From Ashinkailepas kermadecensis (taxonomy: Eukaryota; Arthropoda; Thecostraca; Neolepadidae), in contig JAOTOM010003669.1 in the NCBI GenBank assembly GCA_034440615.1, positions 111,489 to 175,488 of the forward strand: a stretch of 64,000 nucleotides of DNA. The letters run 5' to 3'. Positions within the stretch are counted from its first letter, which is position 1. Each line of letters opens with the position of its first letter. This document shows, one piece after another, positions 1 to 11,347 of the stretch. The notes under the pieces are model-generated. The model searched no databases and was not told where the DNA came from. It was given only the letters and a program-made list of their open reading frames with translations. The translations under genes and the position numbers were made by a program.

Positions 1-355
1 GGGTCGAGGGGAGGGAAGGGTGAGGTCAAACAAGCCAACTGATACGATATAAAATATACAAATGTGTATAGATGGTGCCTATTGATTAGTGACATTCTAT
101 GGTCTTTGTGAATTACATGATGATGGTGATGATGTCCGTCTCTGCTGCCTTTACCTATCAGGAAAGCGCTGCTGCCAAAAACCACAAGTGCTTTAACACG
201 TGCCCTGGAGGGCCTCTGAAATTTACGCGCACTGGAGAGGGGGGGAGGACGGATTCCGCCCCCTCCCCTAAGATCTCAGCTCCTATTATAGCTAGTATAA
301 CGAAATGTTCAGGGTAGATTGGTATGGTGGTGAACTCTATTGTGTGCAAATTGCA

Positions 356-394
356 TGACCTTAGGTCAATATCTTCAAGGTCAAATGAGGTCAC
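356..394. promoter_or_regulatory. Everted AGGTCA pair plus two more half-sites
   Basis: Positions 356-368 read TGACCT-T-AGGTCA, an everted pair with a 1-base spacer. Two further AGGTCA half-sites follow within 30 bases. Such half-sites are the classical binding motif of nuclear hormone receptors. Whether anything binds here is unknown, and the same motif recurs inside repeats, so it may simply be repeat sequence. Confidence 0.3.
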
Positions 395-540
395 ATATGT
401 CATATTTGGCTTGTTTGCGTGGCTTGGCTTGGCTTGACATGCTTATGGATCGCTGCGATTGTGTTTAAATGATCCAAAATGGGCATCAATGATGTTTTGG
501 ATATAACTAATGATGCAATATAGATGATAGATCCGGCAAT

Positions 541-553
541 TGACCTCAGGTCA
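541..553. promoter_or_regulatory. Everted AGGTCA pair (spacer 1)
   Basis: The sequence is TGACCT-C-AGGTCA, the same arrangement and spacing as at 356-368, 11322-11334 and 13225-13239. Function is inferred from the motif only. Confidence 0.3.
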
Positions 554-578
554 CCTATGTCAGCACTTTATCGGGTCA

Positions 579-634
579 GTTACCGGTTCCAGTTGCCGGA
601 ACCGGGCCGCCCGCCGGGCCGGCGGGCGGCCCGG
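579..634. repeat. Nested GC-rich palindromes
   Basis: Positions 602-634 form a 33-base palindrome with two perfect 16-base arms around a single unpaired central base, made entirely of G and C. Immediately upstream, CCGGTTCC and GGAACCGG form a second inverted repeat with a 7-base loop. This would fold as a very stable hairpin in single-stranded DNA or RNA. Confidence 0.85.
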
Positions 635-2673
635 CGCAATCGGCTTCACGAAGAAAGGACTGAAGTACATGAATGCTGTATGGAAACGCTTAGGTTCACA
701 ATGACAAAAACAGAAGTTTTCAGTTGGGAGTAACATGCAAAATGGCATGAATCGTATGACTGTCATTTGCGTCATTTGCGCACCTTCCAGTTGAACAAGT
801 TTGGTTCGATTGACCTGTCATCAACTTGACCTGAGTTAACCGCGGTGACCTGGCATGATCTTGAAACAATATAGCATAACAATATACATCAAACAAGTCG
901 CTAGTATTGCCATGAGCACTTCCCTTTTGCCGATATACGGGAAGTGCATCAACGTCGATTTTTGTGGGCTGACGCTACGAAATGTTTTGACTTTGAAGAC
1001 CTCTAACTAGAATTTTTTTGGCCGATTTTCGTTTTTCTTGTTTTAAGCGACGCGCCGGAAATTTCTAAGCAGGTACGCAAAAATAGTGTATATCGACCGG
1101 CAAAATCGTGAGTTATTTACGCAAAATCTGAGGGGTGGGCGGATTTCGCCCCGCCCCCTTCTCCAGTGCGCGTGTTAAGTATCCAAATATCACTCATAAT
1201 GCAGAATAAAGAGCACAAGTGGCACTTAATGATGTACAAAATAAAAAAGTGATGCGAATTCAATGTGTAGTAAGTGTTGGTCTCCACTCATATTTCACAA
1301 TTTCAGGACATTGTTGACAAATTCTACTAACAACAGTACAAGACTGAAGACAAGAAGTCATCCGATCAATTTTGCCTGCGGAATATTATCAGCTACAGTA
1401 CGAGAATACCATGGACGGTCAATCAACCATGAACGTGATTGGGCGGCCGGGCTTCAGCATAGCCGCCCTGCCGGTACGGACTGATTAGGTCACACCGGCA
1501 CTAGGCAGAATAATATTATAAAATGCCCATTGCCAAAGGTCCAAGAGAAGACACGGCTAGTATGCGAGTGAAGATCGCATCAGAAGTCTCGCATCAGAAC
1601 ATGCGAAAAAATAGCGCTATATCGAATCGTAATCATGATTTCGTTCAGTCACCTTGGTCTGTCAGCCACACGAGGAGACCTCGACCTACCTCGAGTGCGG
1701 TATGGTGGCCACATCAATATCACAGCTAATCCGGAGCTCAGCCGTGTAATGAACTGTTGGGAAGCATGTGGATTTTATATTCTAGCGAAATATGGCAAGT
1801 ACAAATGTAAACAACACACTTCATACCACGGTAAGGATATAGTCGCAGGATATTCGCACCAATCGGTCTTACCACCTAATTGCATCATCCTCACCTTCGC
1901 TGTGTCACTCACAACACCACACACTCGGCCTCGCCTCCCCGCCCGCTGACCCCGAAAGCTCTGGGCCTACACAAATGCCAACCAGCGAAAATGTCAAGAG
2001 TCAACTAAATGTGGTGTTGTATGGCCGGCACTCCCTTGAAGGAGGCGCTAAACTCACCGTCGTGCATTGTGGCAACGGCGATATCGATTCGCCTACACAT
2101 CCTGCATACCCTACGTGACCACTTTAGCAGTACAGTGAACACCTACACGAATGGCAGATGGTAAATAACTGCACACGTGTTCTGGGATTCAAGTGGTTGG
2201 GAGCTTCTGCTTGGGCTGCTTGGATCGGTGAAACGGCTGCACCGCTCTGCATGTAAAATATGTCCAAAGCAAATTCGCTAACCCACTGTGGGGACTGAAG
2301 TTATTTATGCTGATGTCCCAGAGGTTCCTGTATTTTTCACGTTGCGAATCACAACCATTGATTCCATGGCGATGCTCGTATTATATTGTTTGTGTACGTG
2401 AACGCCAACTCTTGGTATTCTATTCATTTCCCTGTCAGTATTCGATGCTTTTGATTGTATTTTTCGTAATTTGACGTGATCTGTATGCTTTTTTTACGTG
2501 TTCTTTAATCGACAACCTTAGATGTATACAATCATATTTCAAAGACATACTGATCAAATTTGATGCGGAACCGATCCAAATCCATTCCACGCACTGAAGA
2601 TTTTACTGCTGCTGAATTACATGGATGGAAGAGTAATCAGAGCGCAGACAAATAACCGGCTAACTGTTTGTAG

Positions 2674-2780
2674 GTGACCCGGATTACAAGATGCAGTGCG
2701 TCGGATATTGGCGTGAAAATCTGAGGTCGTACCTCATCACATACGACGAGCTAGACCCCATCAGCAAATACAGGTGTTGG
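2674..2780 (+). CDS. Exon 1 of visible gene: cysteine-containing extracellular protein
   Basis: This is an internal exon. It is bounded by an acceptor (…TGTTTGTAG) and a strong donor (GTGAGTGAG). The acceptor is phase 1 and the donor phase 0. It encodes GDPDYKMQCVGYWRE, then NLRSYLITYDELDPISKYRC and a closing W, dense in aromatic residues and with two cysteines. The reading frame runs only from acceptor to donor. The next exon joins in phase 0 and continues the same character. The protein looks like a small secreted or membrane-tethered ectodomain. I do not recognise a named family with certainty; Ly6/uPAR-like or another conserved arthropod orphan family are possibilities. It sits between non-coding repeats, so its coding character stands out. 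Confidence 0.72.
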
Positions 2781-3680
2781 GTGAGTGAGAAGACATCTGA
2801 GATTCATATCTCGCAACAAGCTGCCCCAGCGTCACGCCACAACACGGCTGCGAAGTCTGATAATGCTAATCCTGGACACAGTCACTCGATTTTATTTTCG
2901 AATGCAGTACGGTGAGATGCTTTCAAGGAGAATATCAATTTTTAATGTTGGAATACGCATGTTTTAAATGTTGCAATAATGCTTATGTTGTTAGATTAAA
3001 AGAACATTTCGGTTGATGCCCACATTTTATCCACCGTGGCAAGACACACCGCTTCAGCTAGGCCAACGGAAGCCGCAGTAAATCGTGCCAATACAAGGCC
3101 GCACAACCGCCTTCTCGTTCCGTCTCCCACGACGTGGCATTCGGCAGCTACCAGACAAGTCCAGTTCACACGCCACTCCGTCCACTCGGTGGTACGGAGT
3201 TGTGCACTCCTTGCTCGGTGGTGACCGAGTTGTGCTCTTCCTGATCAGGGACTGTACACCCGTCCAACCACCGGTGTTCTTGGATGAAAACCACTGGGGG
3301 AGGTGGTGCATCACGCTCAATAGAGAGAAAATCTGGCCTGAATTAGAGTATTGGAATGCATTACCTGCACTGATCGGGGAAAACTTGAAACCTGCTGAGC
3401 GCAGGCGAGTGCGATATAGTGCGCTTTGAATTTTCCGACAAAAGTTTGGTTGAACATGACTTAGCGTTGTTAACATTAGGCTTGGATCACAGTGGAGGGT
3501 GAGGGGGATGAGCCAGCATTGGGGTCTGAGCCAGGGCCTCCTCTAAGGAATTTTAACTAGGCGGGATTTCTTGCTCATACCTAATCAGTATAATATGGCG
3601 TCACTGGCGGATCTAGCCCACATGTTTGGGGGAGGCCAACTTTCGGCGCGGACCCAGCCCTACCGTCCCGTCCCCCCCCT
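2781..3680. other. Start of intron 1, no element recognised
   Basis: This is the part of the inferred first intron before the first large repeat. Overlapping open frames at 3054-3476 occur on both strands and in a GC-richer patch, but show no family signature. A short CACTGGCGGATCTAG motif near 3602 resembles the terminus of a DNA-transposon-type repeat. Confidence 0.4.
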
Positions 3681-6600
3681 CAGTGGCGTAACTAGGGTTT
3701 GCGTCATGGAAGAGGGCAAACGGATTTGGAGGGTGCTGCACCTACCACTATTTTTGGTTGAAAGGCACCGGATTTCGACGACAATTTTTCAAAATGTCCT
3801 TTTGCACACAAAATCATTAGTGACCAACTTAATTGTCCTGTGGAGGGGGCACAATCTATCACCATCGTTTCTGATTCACCGGATTTCACCCTGTTCGATG
3901 GTTTTTCTTTTGGTATCCCTTGATAAGTCACCTCAGTCTGCTGAAGTTACACCTGAGCAAGTCAATTAAAAATGGGAAAAAATCATATTTCAGGCAGTCC
4001 AGTTCATAACGCCCGGTCGCCACCATGCCAACGTTCGTGAACGTGTACGCCCGCTTTGCGCATTCGGTGTATTCACCACACTTCGTGCGAGCCTACGTTT
4101 TCTGCTGGGCCTCCTAGGACTTGCTAATTGCTTCCACATGATAGTCTTGTGCCATATTTTACGCGAGGAATGCTCCGCACGGGGTTCGCTGGGAAAATTC
4201 AATAAATTCAATTAAATGATTAGTTTTCTTCTATCCACATTTTCGGGTAGTTAAGAAATCCGGATGCACGCTGAGATTTGATGCACTTCATCTCTTTGGT
4301 TACATATGCTCCCAGATTGGCTACCGAACCGAGGCCCAGGCTAGGTGTTCTTTTCTTGGGGTCCGTTGTGTTTTTCTTCTGCTACGGATGTGCTTTAGGG
4401 CTTGAGCCAATTTTTGTTAAGGGCCCGGCACATTTTTAAGACCCCGACTCTTGTTAGGGTTTTGCTGCTTTTTGTGTGCACCGATGAGTTTTGTTAGGTA
4501 CCGGCGCGTTTTCGAACACCCCGATGTATTTAGTGCCCGGCCTTTTTGTTCTTTTTAGGCCCATGTCGCTTTTTGCGAGCCTAGACTGTTCTTCAAGCCC
4601 TCATGCGGTCCCATGGTCCCGGTTTGCTTTGATGGCCTCCGGTGTGTTTATTTAGGGATACAACGCATGTTTGAAGGCCCTGCGAGAGTCCCGCTTTTTG
4701 TGAAACTCTGTGCGCCTTGAGGGTCCGGTGCCTTTTCCGCCTCCCGTTGTGCTCTTATGGTCCTGCTGTGTTTATTTGGGGCTCCTGACACACATTTGTG
4801 GAACCTCAGCACGACTTTGGGGCTTCCGTAGCGATTTTTTTCGGGACCAGGCACGTGGTTCTGGGGACCCGACGCCAGTATTCTGCGCCCAACACGATTT
4901 TTGGGGACCTCTTCTGATTTTTTAAATGTCCGAATCTCGGCATGATTTGTTTTTATCCCCGGCGCCATATTTTTGTGTCCGCCGCGATTTTTTTCAAGCT
5001 CCAGTGCGTTTTTTTCCGGGGCATACGATATTTTTAAGGCATTTGGTTCCATGCTTGGAGATCCAGAGCGATTTTCCTGGCTTGGACATTTATTTTTTGG
5101 GAGAATCACTTCTTATTTTGTAGGGCTCTGGCTTGATGTTTGTCGGATCCCGATGCGACTTTTGGAGCTACGCTATACTTGTTTGGGCCCTAGACGCCAA
5201 TTTTTGGAGCCCCGACGGCGGTTTTTCATGCCACGACGCAATTTTTTGGGACTACCAACGGATATTTTGGATCCCGAACGCGATATTTTGGGGGACCGCC
5301 GGTAGTTTGCGGGGCGCGTTGTACTTAGCTGGGGTCTCATAACGCTATTTAGGCGGGCCCCGGTACAAATTTTCCGGCCCTGGCGCGAGTTTTCTGGGGC
5401 CCACTTTGTTTATTCTGAGTACCTACACGAATTTGGATCACCCAAAGCGAATTTGTGGAGCCCCAGCGCGATTTTTGGGAACTCCGGCACGATTCTTGGG
5501 AGACCATCCCACTCAGGATGGAAGGGGTGATTTCCCCCTTTGGTACGCCACTGCGGCTGCTCATCGAGAGCCTATGGCACCCTTCAGAGTAGAAAGACCC
5601 TTCGGAACATTGTCTTTCGGGACCTGGTCTTAATTTTCCGATGCTCGGATCGATTCCATCGAGTCGGAGTGTGATTTTTTGGGGTAGAGTTCAATTTTTC
5701 AAGGTCCCTGCGCGATGTTTTTTGGCCCGGTACGTTTCTTCGGGCTCCCAGTGCGATTTTTATGTGGCTCAAAAGTTTCTTTTTCGGGGCCCGACGTTTT
5801 TTTTGGTGTCATTGACGCGATTTGTTAGACTGCAGGGATTCCGGGAAACAATTTATTTTTGTGTGGAAGCTACGACTTTTGGGGTCCCTGTGCTACCATT
5901 TGGGCCCCAAGTGTGATCAAGGGCTGCGATGCTGCGACTTTTCTGGGTCCCAATGCGATTTGTGGGGGTCCCGGCGTCATTTGTTCGGATCCCTAGTGCG
6001 AGGTTTATCGGCCTCGACACGTTTTGGGAGTCCAATGGGTTTTGGGGGCTTTTGGCGCGACTGTTGGGGTCACATAGTCACTTTTCATGCCCGGATTGTT
6101 TTTCGTTGCCCCGGCTTCATTTGTTTGGGGTCCCGATTATAATTTTGGGCCCCGGTGCGACCTATCGAGCCACTTGTGTGATTTTCAGGGGCCCAGGCGC
6201 GAACTTTTCAGGCCCCTAACGAAATATACCGGGGCCCGACCTGTATTTTTGGGGGTCAATTTTGAAGGACACCGACGTGACGTCTTGACTCAGCGTGATT
6301 TTCGGGTGCCCAGGCGTGAACTTTTAAGGCCACCAGCGTGATTTTCAGGGCCCTGGTCAAACTTTTGGAGGTCCAGCGCGATTTTTAGGGGCCCCGACCC
6401 GACCTTTTGGGCCACCAGCGTGACTTCCAGGGGCCCGGCCAGTCCTTTTGGTCTCCCAGCGTTATTTTCATGGGCCCCGACAGGACTTCTTGGGCCGCAA
6501 CGTCATTTCCAGGGGTCACGGCCCAATCTTATGGTGCCCACCACGTGGTTTCAAAGGGCTCCGGCCCGACCTTTTGGGGTCCACAGCGTGACTTTCAATG

Positions 6601-7060
6601 GCCACGGCACGACTTTTCTGGCCCCCAACGAGATTTTCAGGGGGCACGGCCAGACTTTTTGGGCTCTGAGCTCTATTTCGGGGACGCCGGCCCGACATTT
6701 TGAGGCCCCAGCGTGATTTTCTGGGGTCCCTGCGCGACTTTTGGGGGGCCCGGTCCCACATTTTGGAGTCAAAAAGCGTCATTCCTAGAGGTTACTGAAG
6801 GATTTTTTGTCCCCCAATGTTATTTTCAGGGGCCTCAGTGCGATTTTAGGACCTCCGCTACATTTATAGGGGCTCCTACGCGACTTTTTGGTGTCCTCAA
6901 TGTGCTTTTCAGGTGCTCCGGTGTGGATTTTGGGAGCCCCAGCGGGATTTCTAGGGTTTCGGCGTTATTTTTTTTTTCTGAACCACGGTGCGGTTCTTGG
7001 GGCCCCCATAGCCTCTCAGGGGAGGGGAGCAACTGCCCCCTTTGCCCGGGGAATGGGGGT
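3681..7060 (+). mobile_element. Family-1 repeat, copy A (terminus, head, 30-bp array)
   Basis: The copy begins with CAGTGGCGTAACTAGGG and shares an ordered head of about 0.8 kb with copies at 18449, 32771 and 48030. It then enters a degenerate GC-rich array with a period near 30 bp, in which blocks like GGGGCCCC alternate with GCGCGATTTTT. An internal block at about 5537-5553 ends in GGTACGCCACTG, which resembles the inverted terminus. The array resumes and decays near 7050. No transposase is visible, so a non-autonomous DNA transposon or a large interspersed satellite are both possible. The right end is approximate. Confidence 0.65.
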
Positions 7061-7676
7061 AGTGTCGTTTGGGGGAGGAAAGCCGATCAACATTCCACAC
7101 CACCTACATCTTGTCTTTTTTACAAAGGCATCTAGTTTCGTCTGTCACTTCATTTTAGCAACATTAAAGACAAGACCACCAATGAATATCTAGCTCTCAT
7201 CACTCATGTCATGCGGCCTGGTTCGCGTCGCCCCGTTTTTCTGTGGTGTGCGTAAATGTCTAGAAAGTCATGTTTGTATAATACCGCCGTTAATAGAATT
7301 GCTGGCTTTGTAGCACGTTTTTCACATTAATTCACATTTGGGCCTTCCTCGTTGCCTTGATCTCGGTATAAGTGCTGCCAACCTACTACCATTTTTTCTT
7401 CTTGATGAAAATGCACCTTTTCAAGGAAAGCAATCACTTCCGCTACCGGAACTATACGAAGGGTTATTTTTTAGTTGCTTTCTCCATTGAATCTCCCTTT
7501 CACTAGGTGGGATTTTTCACTCCACTAGGTGGGATTTCACGGCACTGGGTGGGACGCATCCTACCTAGTTAACATGTTAGAGTAGGCCCTGGCCTGAGCA
7601 CCCCACCCTTGCCCCAAGAATGCAGAACAGCGTACATTTGTTTCATGGCATCATACGCAGTCGCTCTTTTCACCAG
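7061..7676. other. Intron tail before exon 2
   Basis: This is non-coding sequence with short direct repeats of CACTAGGTGGGATTT near 7500-7545. The segment ends in the polypyrimidine-rich acceptor of exon 2 (CTCTTTTCACCAG). Confidence 0.45.
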
Positions 7677-7818
7677 GTGTACGTCAGGACTGACATCAAC
7701 CGGATCAAGATGTCGCAGGCCGTGGGCAGCTTCTGCAATATCAACCAGCGCGCCGACTCCTTCAACTATACAGAGGGCGCAGCGGTGTTCCTCGACCTAC
7801 GGGAGAACGAGCGAGAGC
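7677..7818 (+). CDS. Exon 2 of visible gene
   Basis: This is a 142-base internal exon with acceptor TTTTCACCAG and donor GTGAGT; it is phase 0 at its start and phase 1 at its end. It encodes VYVRTDINRIKMSQAVG, SFCNINQRADSF, NYTEGAAVFLDL and a charged RENERE end. NYT is an N-glycosylation sequon, consistent with an extracellular domain, and there is one cysteine. The phase-0 start matches the exon 1 donor exactly. The phase-1 end matches the acceptor at 45229, where the next codons continue the charged stretch as R-DRCP. No frame break is present. The family could not be named. Confidence 0.75.
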
Positions 7819-8638
7819 GTGAGTACGAGAAGTCCGACGTGCGGACTTGTGCTCTGAACGCAAAAAACGCCGAACGCATGGTACATGACCAAACTACAAA
7901 ATAGTTCATTCAGCTGGCAGGTATGGGAGGAACTTTGTGGAAGCTTAACCTCGACAAGCTAAGATAGCACAACACCGCCAATGTGCCGAGTACTTCTCGA
8001 TTCGTCTTTTCTCCGCTCACGAAGAAGACAAAATGCAACTCGATTTATAAGTATCCCTAAGCTACTGGACATATTTTCTCCTGCCATCTAGCCGAAGTGA
8101 CTTCCGCTGTCATCGGCAACAAGGAAAGCGTATGGTCCATGGATACGCGCTGTGGATATATTCACACTTCGCGGCTGACGGTGGATACACCGCAGCGGAT
8201 TAAGATAATACTGCGGCGGAATGACTCGAGAGTGCCCTTTGGTGCTTGTGTTTGGGGTTATTATAGGTAGATCACGCTGCGGAGCTATTGTAGCTCAGGA
8301 AGTAACGTCCCTATTGCTCTGTTGACCAATGTCGCTTGATACAGGTCTGAGCAAAATGGCAAAACAGGCGACCATGGGCTTGAAGGTAGTCATATCAAGC
8401 CGTGATCCGAATCCGCTCCTTCTGGTTCTGTCGGAAACCGGCGATTGGGAGCAGGGGTGCAGCCAGGATTCTCTTAAGCAGACTGTTTTGGGCGCGCTTC
8501 GCGCGCCGTAGGTTTCTCATTTTGCGTAGTGAAAATCCAAAAATTGCTTGTTTGATCTAATGTAATCATTATCTCAAAGAGAGGGAGGCGGCCCCCTTTG
8601 GTTGCCTCTCCCCTTGGGAGTAGTCATTTAAGGCCGGT
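7819..8638. other. Start of the 37-kb intron, no element recognised
   Basis: Mixed-composition non-coding DNA. A run of gccgtgatccgaat-type sequence near 8400 looks repeat-derived, but no paired copy was found in the window. Confidence 0.4.
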
Positions 8639-8664
8639 GATATATATATATATATATGTATGTA

Positions 8665-8704
<40 letters not shown>

Positions 8705-8714
8705 CATACATACA

Positions 8715-8793
<79 letters not shown>

Positions 8794-8805
8794 ATATATC
8801 TATAC
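8639..8805. repeat. Compound AT / CATA microsatellite
   Basis: AT dinucleotides run from about 8640, then about eleven CATA units (8700-8743), then AT again to 8805. Open frames of alternating isoleucine and tyrosine across it are an artefact of the repeat. The paralogous repeat copy at 38880 lacks the microsatellite. Confidence 0.95.
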
Positions 8806-9077
8806 TGGCATTGGCACTGTATCCTACCTGTGTGGGACCCGAAGCACCATGCTGCCAATTGTCTACGAACATGCAAATTCGACACACATGCTCTGATAAT
8901 GCCAGTGGAAGGGGTGGTGACCGCAGACGACCACCCCCTACCACCCGTAGAACTACTGCTCCCTTATTCGGAGTTTTTTTTGGCATAGTTACCCTAACCT
9001 GGTTACCACCCTTTCCCAGATATGCCATGGTCCGATTACCATGAAAAACTGGTTAACTCTTCCAAATACCATATTGA

Positions 9078-9099
9078 AAAACCACCGCAAGGTGGTTTT
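9078..9099. repeat. Perfect 9-bp hairpin with GCAA loop
   Basis: AAAACCACC and GGTGGTTTT flank a GCAA tetraloop. An imperfect palindrome of GTATTATT-type blocks, bounded by GTGCACC and GGTGCAC, follows at about 9104-9160. Such hairpins are common near transposon termini. Confidence 0.8.
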
Positions 9100-9589
9100 A
9101 GCTGTGCACCTAAATAATACTATTATTGGGAGTATTATTCGGAGTATTATTGGGGTGCACCTTCAGTGCACTCCAATAATGCTCCGAAAAAGAGCATTCT
9201 AGAACTATCTCCGCAAATAAGGTAGTAGAAGCCTCGGGCTGTAGCCTGGACAGCTGTGTGACGCAGAGTGTGGAGTATTGCTGCAGTCATACTCGCTTGT
9301 GGTAGCCAAGCTACACATTAGAACTTTTGTTAGAGTTTTCCATCGGAATAAGCTCTGAATTCCTCTAGTCATTGGCGCATCTTCATCGAAGGTCGCAACA
9401 AGTTCAACGATAGGCATACAGCAATGGAAAAGCCGGAGGAAGCAGGCAGCAGCACCCGTTTTTATTAAGTCAAATGAACATCAGGGAAAATGAAGTTGAC
9501 TTCGGCCGCATGCTCGGGCTGAGTGCACAATCACCTTGGGCCACTGGCCAGGCCTCTACAAGGATTCTGAATGAAGCTATGGTCCACCG

Positions 9590-10758
9590 CTGCCATCGAA
9601 CGGTCCACCGCTGCCGGCAGATGACCTGCCGTTGCTGGCGGACGGTCCAGCGCTAATGGCGGACGGTCCACTGCTGCCAGCGAACGGTCTAGCGCTGACG
9701 GCGGACAGTCCAGCGCCACCGGCGGACAGTCCAGCGCTGCCGGTGGGTGGTCCAGTGCTGCCGGTGGACGGTTCACCTTGCCAGCGGACGGTCAAGCGCT
9801 GCCGGTGGATGATCCGACGTTGCCGGCGGACGGTCCAGCGCTGCCGGTGGACGGTCCAGAGTTCCCGGCGGATGATCCACCGATGCAGGCGACGGTCAAC
9901 TGTTGCCAGCGGATAGTCCAGCGCTGCCGATGGACAGCTCAGCAACACAGTCGGAAGGTCCAGCGCTGATCCGCAGTTGCCGGCGGACGGCCCAGCGCTG
10001 CCGGCGTGCAGTCCAGCGCTGCCGGTGGACGGTCAAGCGCTACCGGCGGACGGTCCAGTACTGCCGTTGGACGATTCACCGCTGCCGGCTACGGCCCAGA
10101 GTTGCCGGTGGATGATCCACCGTTGCCGGCGTGCAGTCCAGCGCTGCCGGTGGACGGTCAAGCGCTACCGGCGGACGGTCCAGTGCTGCCGTTGGACGAT
10201 TCACCGCTGCCGGCTACGGCCCAGAGTTGCCGGTGGATGATCCACCGTTGCCGGCGGACAGTCCAGTGCTGCCGGTGGACGGTCAAGCGCTGCTGGTGGA
10301 CGGCCCGCCGCTGCCGTTGGACGGTCAAGCGCTGCTGGTGGCCGGTGGAGCGCTGCTGGCGGACGGTCGAGCGCTGCTGGTGCACGGTCCGCCGCTGCCG
10401 GTGGACGGCCAAGCGCTGCCGGCAGACGGTCCAGCGCTGCTGGTGGACGGCTCGCCTCTGCCGGTGGACGGTCCAGAGTTGCTGGAAGATGATCCGTCGT
10501 TGCCGGCGGACGGTCCAGCGCTGTCGGCGAACGGTCCAGTACTGCCGTGGGACGGTTCACCGCTGCCGGTGGACGGTCGTAGAGTTGCCGGTGGATGATC
10601 CACAGTTGCCGGCGGACAGTCCAGCGCTGCTGGTGGACGGTTCGCCGCTGCCGGTGGACGGTCCAGAGTTGCTGGAAGATGATCCGTCGTTGCCGGCGGA
10701 CGGTCCAGCGCTGCCGGCGAACGGTCTACGGCTGACGGTGGACGGTCCGCCGGCAACA
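9590..10758 (+). repeat. 21-bp palindromic minisatellite, copy 1
   Basis: The tandem unit is 21 bp: the blocks GTCC, AGCGCT, GCCGGC and GGAC in that order plus one joining G, with point variants. AGCGCT and GCCGGC are each palindromes, GTCC pairs with GGAC, and adjoining units create GGAC-G-GTCC. Because 21 is a multiple of 3, frames on both strands stay open (for example 10006-10767 plus and 10325-10759 minus), giving heptapeptides such as LPADGPA. I read this as non-coding: several frames are open at once and there is no start, splice or flanking protein context. Confidence 0.9.
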
Positions 10759-11321
10759 CATTCTTAGTAGATACTTAACCCTCGCCGGGCTGGCAGGCGA
10801 ATCCACCTTCTCCGGGCGAAGGGGTCGGGGTGGGGGAGACTCTTGAAAGACCCCCTCGAACTTCCGAACTGCGTATGCTGGGATTACATGCAGAACATCG
10901 TTTCAAAGCTTTAGTCATGGAGAGCCCGAAACAAACATTAGCTTTGCATTTTGACTGATAATGAGGTCACCAGAGGTCGTATTAGGTCCATGTAAGAATC
11001 CGGACTTAGTCCCTGGAAAGACACACTACATGTTTCCTTTTAATACCCACCTCAGATTATTCGGTTGTCATCCAATATCATGTCGCACGACTAAGGCGGA
11101 AGTGAAACTGAATCCAGATATCACTTGGTGCGAAACAGTAGCATTCTGTATAGGATTGCATTGTGCAGAATATGCATGATAAGTGACCTGATCTGATGTC
11201 ATTGACCTTTAACACATCAATTAACCCAGAATGCTTATTGCGTGTATTCATCATATTCGGCGTGACAAATCACCCACAAATTGACTTTTCTGCACTGAAT
11301 ACGGTAAGCAGTCGAGGAAAC

Positions 11322-11347
11322 TGACCTCAGGTCAACAACGTTGACCT
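11322..11347. promoter_or_regulatory. Everted AGGTCA pair plus half-site in family-2 repeat
   Basis: TGACCT-C-AGGTCA at 11322-11334 is followed by TGACCT at 11342-11347. The paralogous position near 41281-41310 keeps one AGGTCA and the following TGACCT, but the first half-site is broken by extra bases. Function is inferred only from the motif. Confidence 0.3.

Larger units (their letters stand above)
1..2673. other. Non-coding region upstream of first visible exon
   Basis: No convincing exon was recognised here. The stretch holds nuclear-receptor-like AGGTCA motifs near 356-394 and 541-553, a GC-rich palindrome cluster at 579-634, and otherwise unremarkable mixed-composition DNA. Because the first visible exon starts in phase 1, at least one upstream exon (probably encoding the signal peptide) must exist. 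It lies either unrecognised here or before the window. Confidence 0.5.

Noticed and set aside
1635..1949. 104-residue frame as an upstream exon of the gene
   Set aside because: No donor in the required phase 1 and no signal peptide could be identified; similarity to the exon peptides is not evident.
6407..6716. 98-residue repetitive frames in the GC-rich array
   Set aside because: The near-30-bp period gives 10-residue repeats in more than one frame; the other three copies do not preserve the frames.
8598..9044. Isoleucine/tyrosine-rich open frame
   Set aside because: It translates an AT/CATA microsatellite.
10006..10767. 253-residue proline/alanine-rich frame
   Set aside because: Same 21-bp minisatellite; several overlapping frames are open and the peptide is only a variant heptad.
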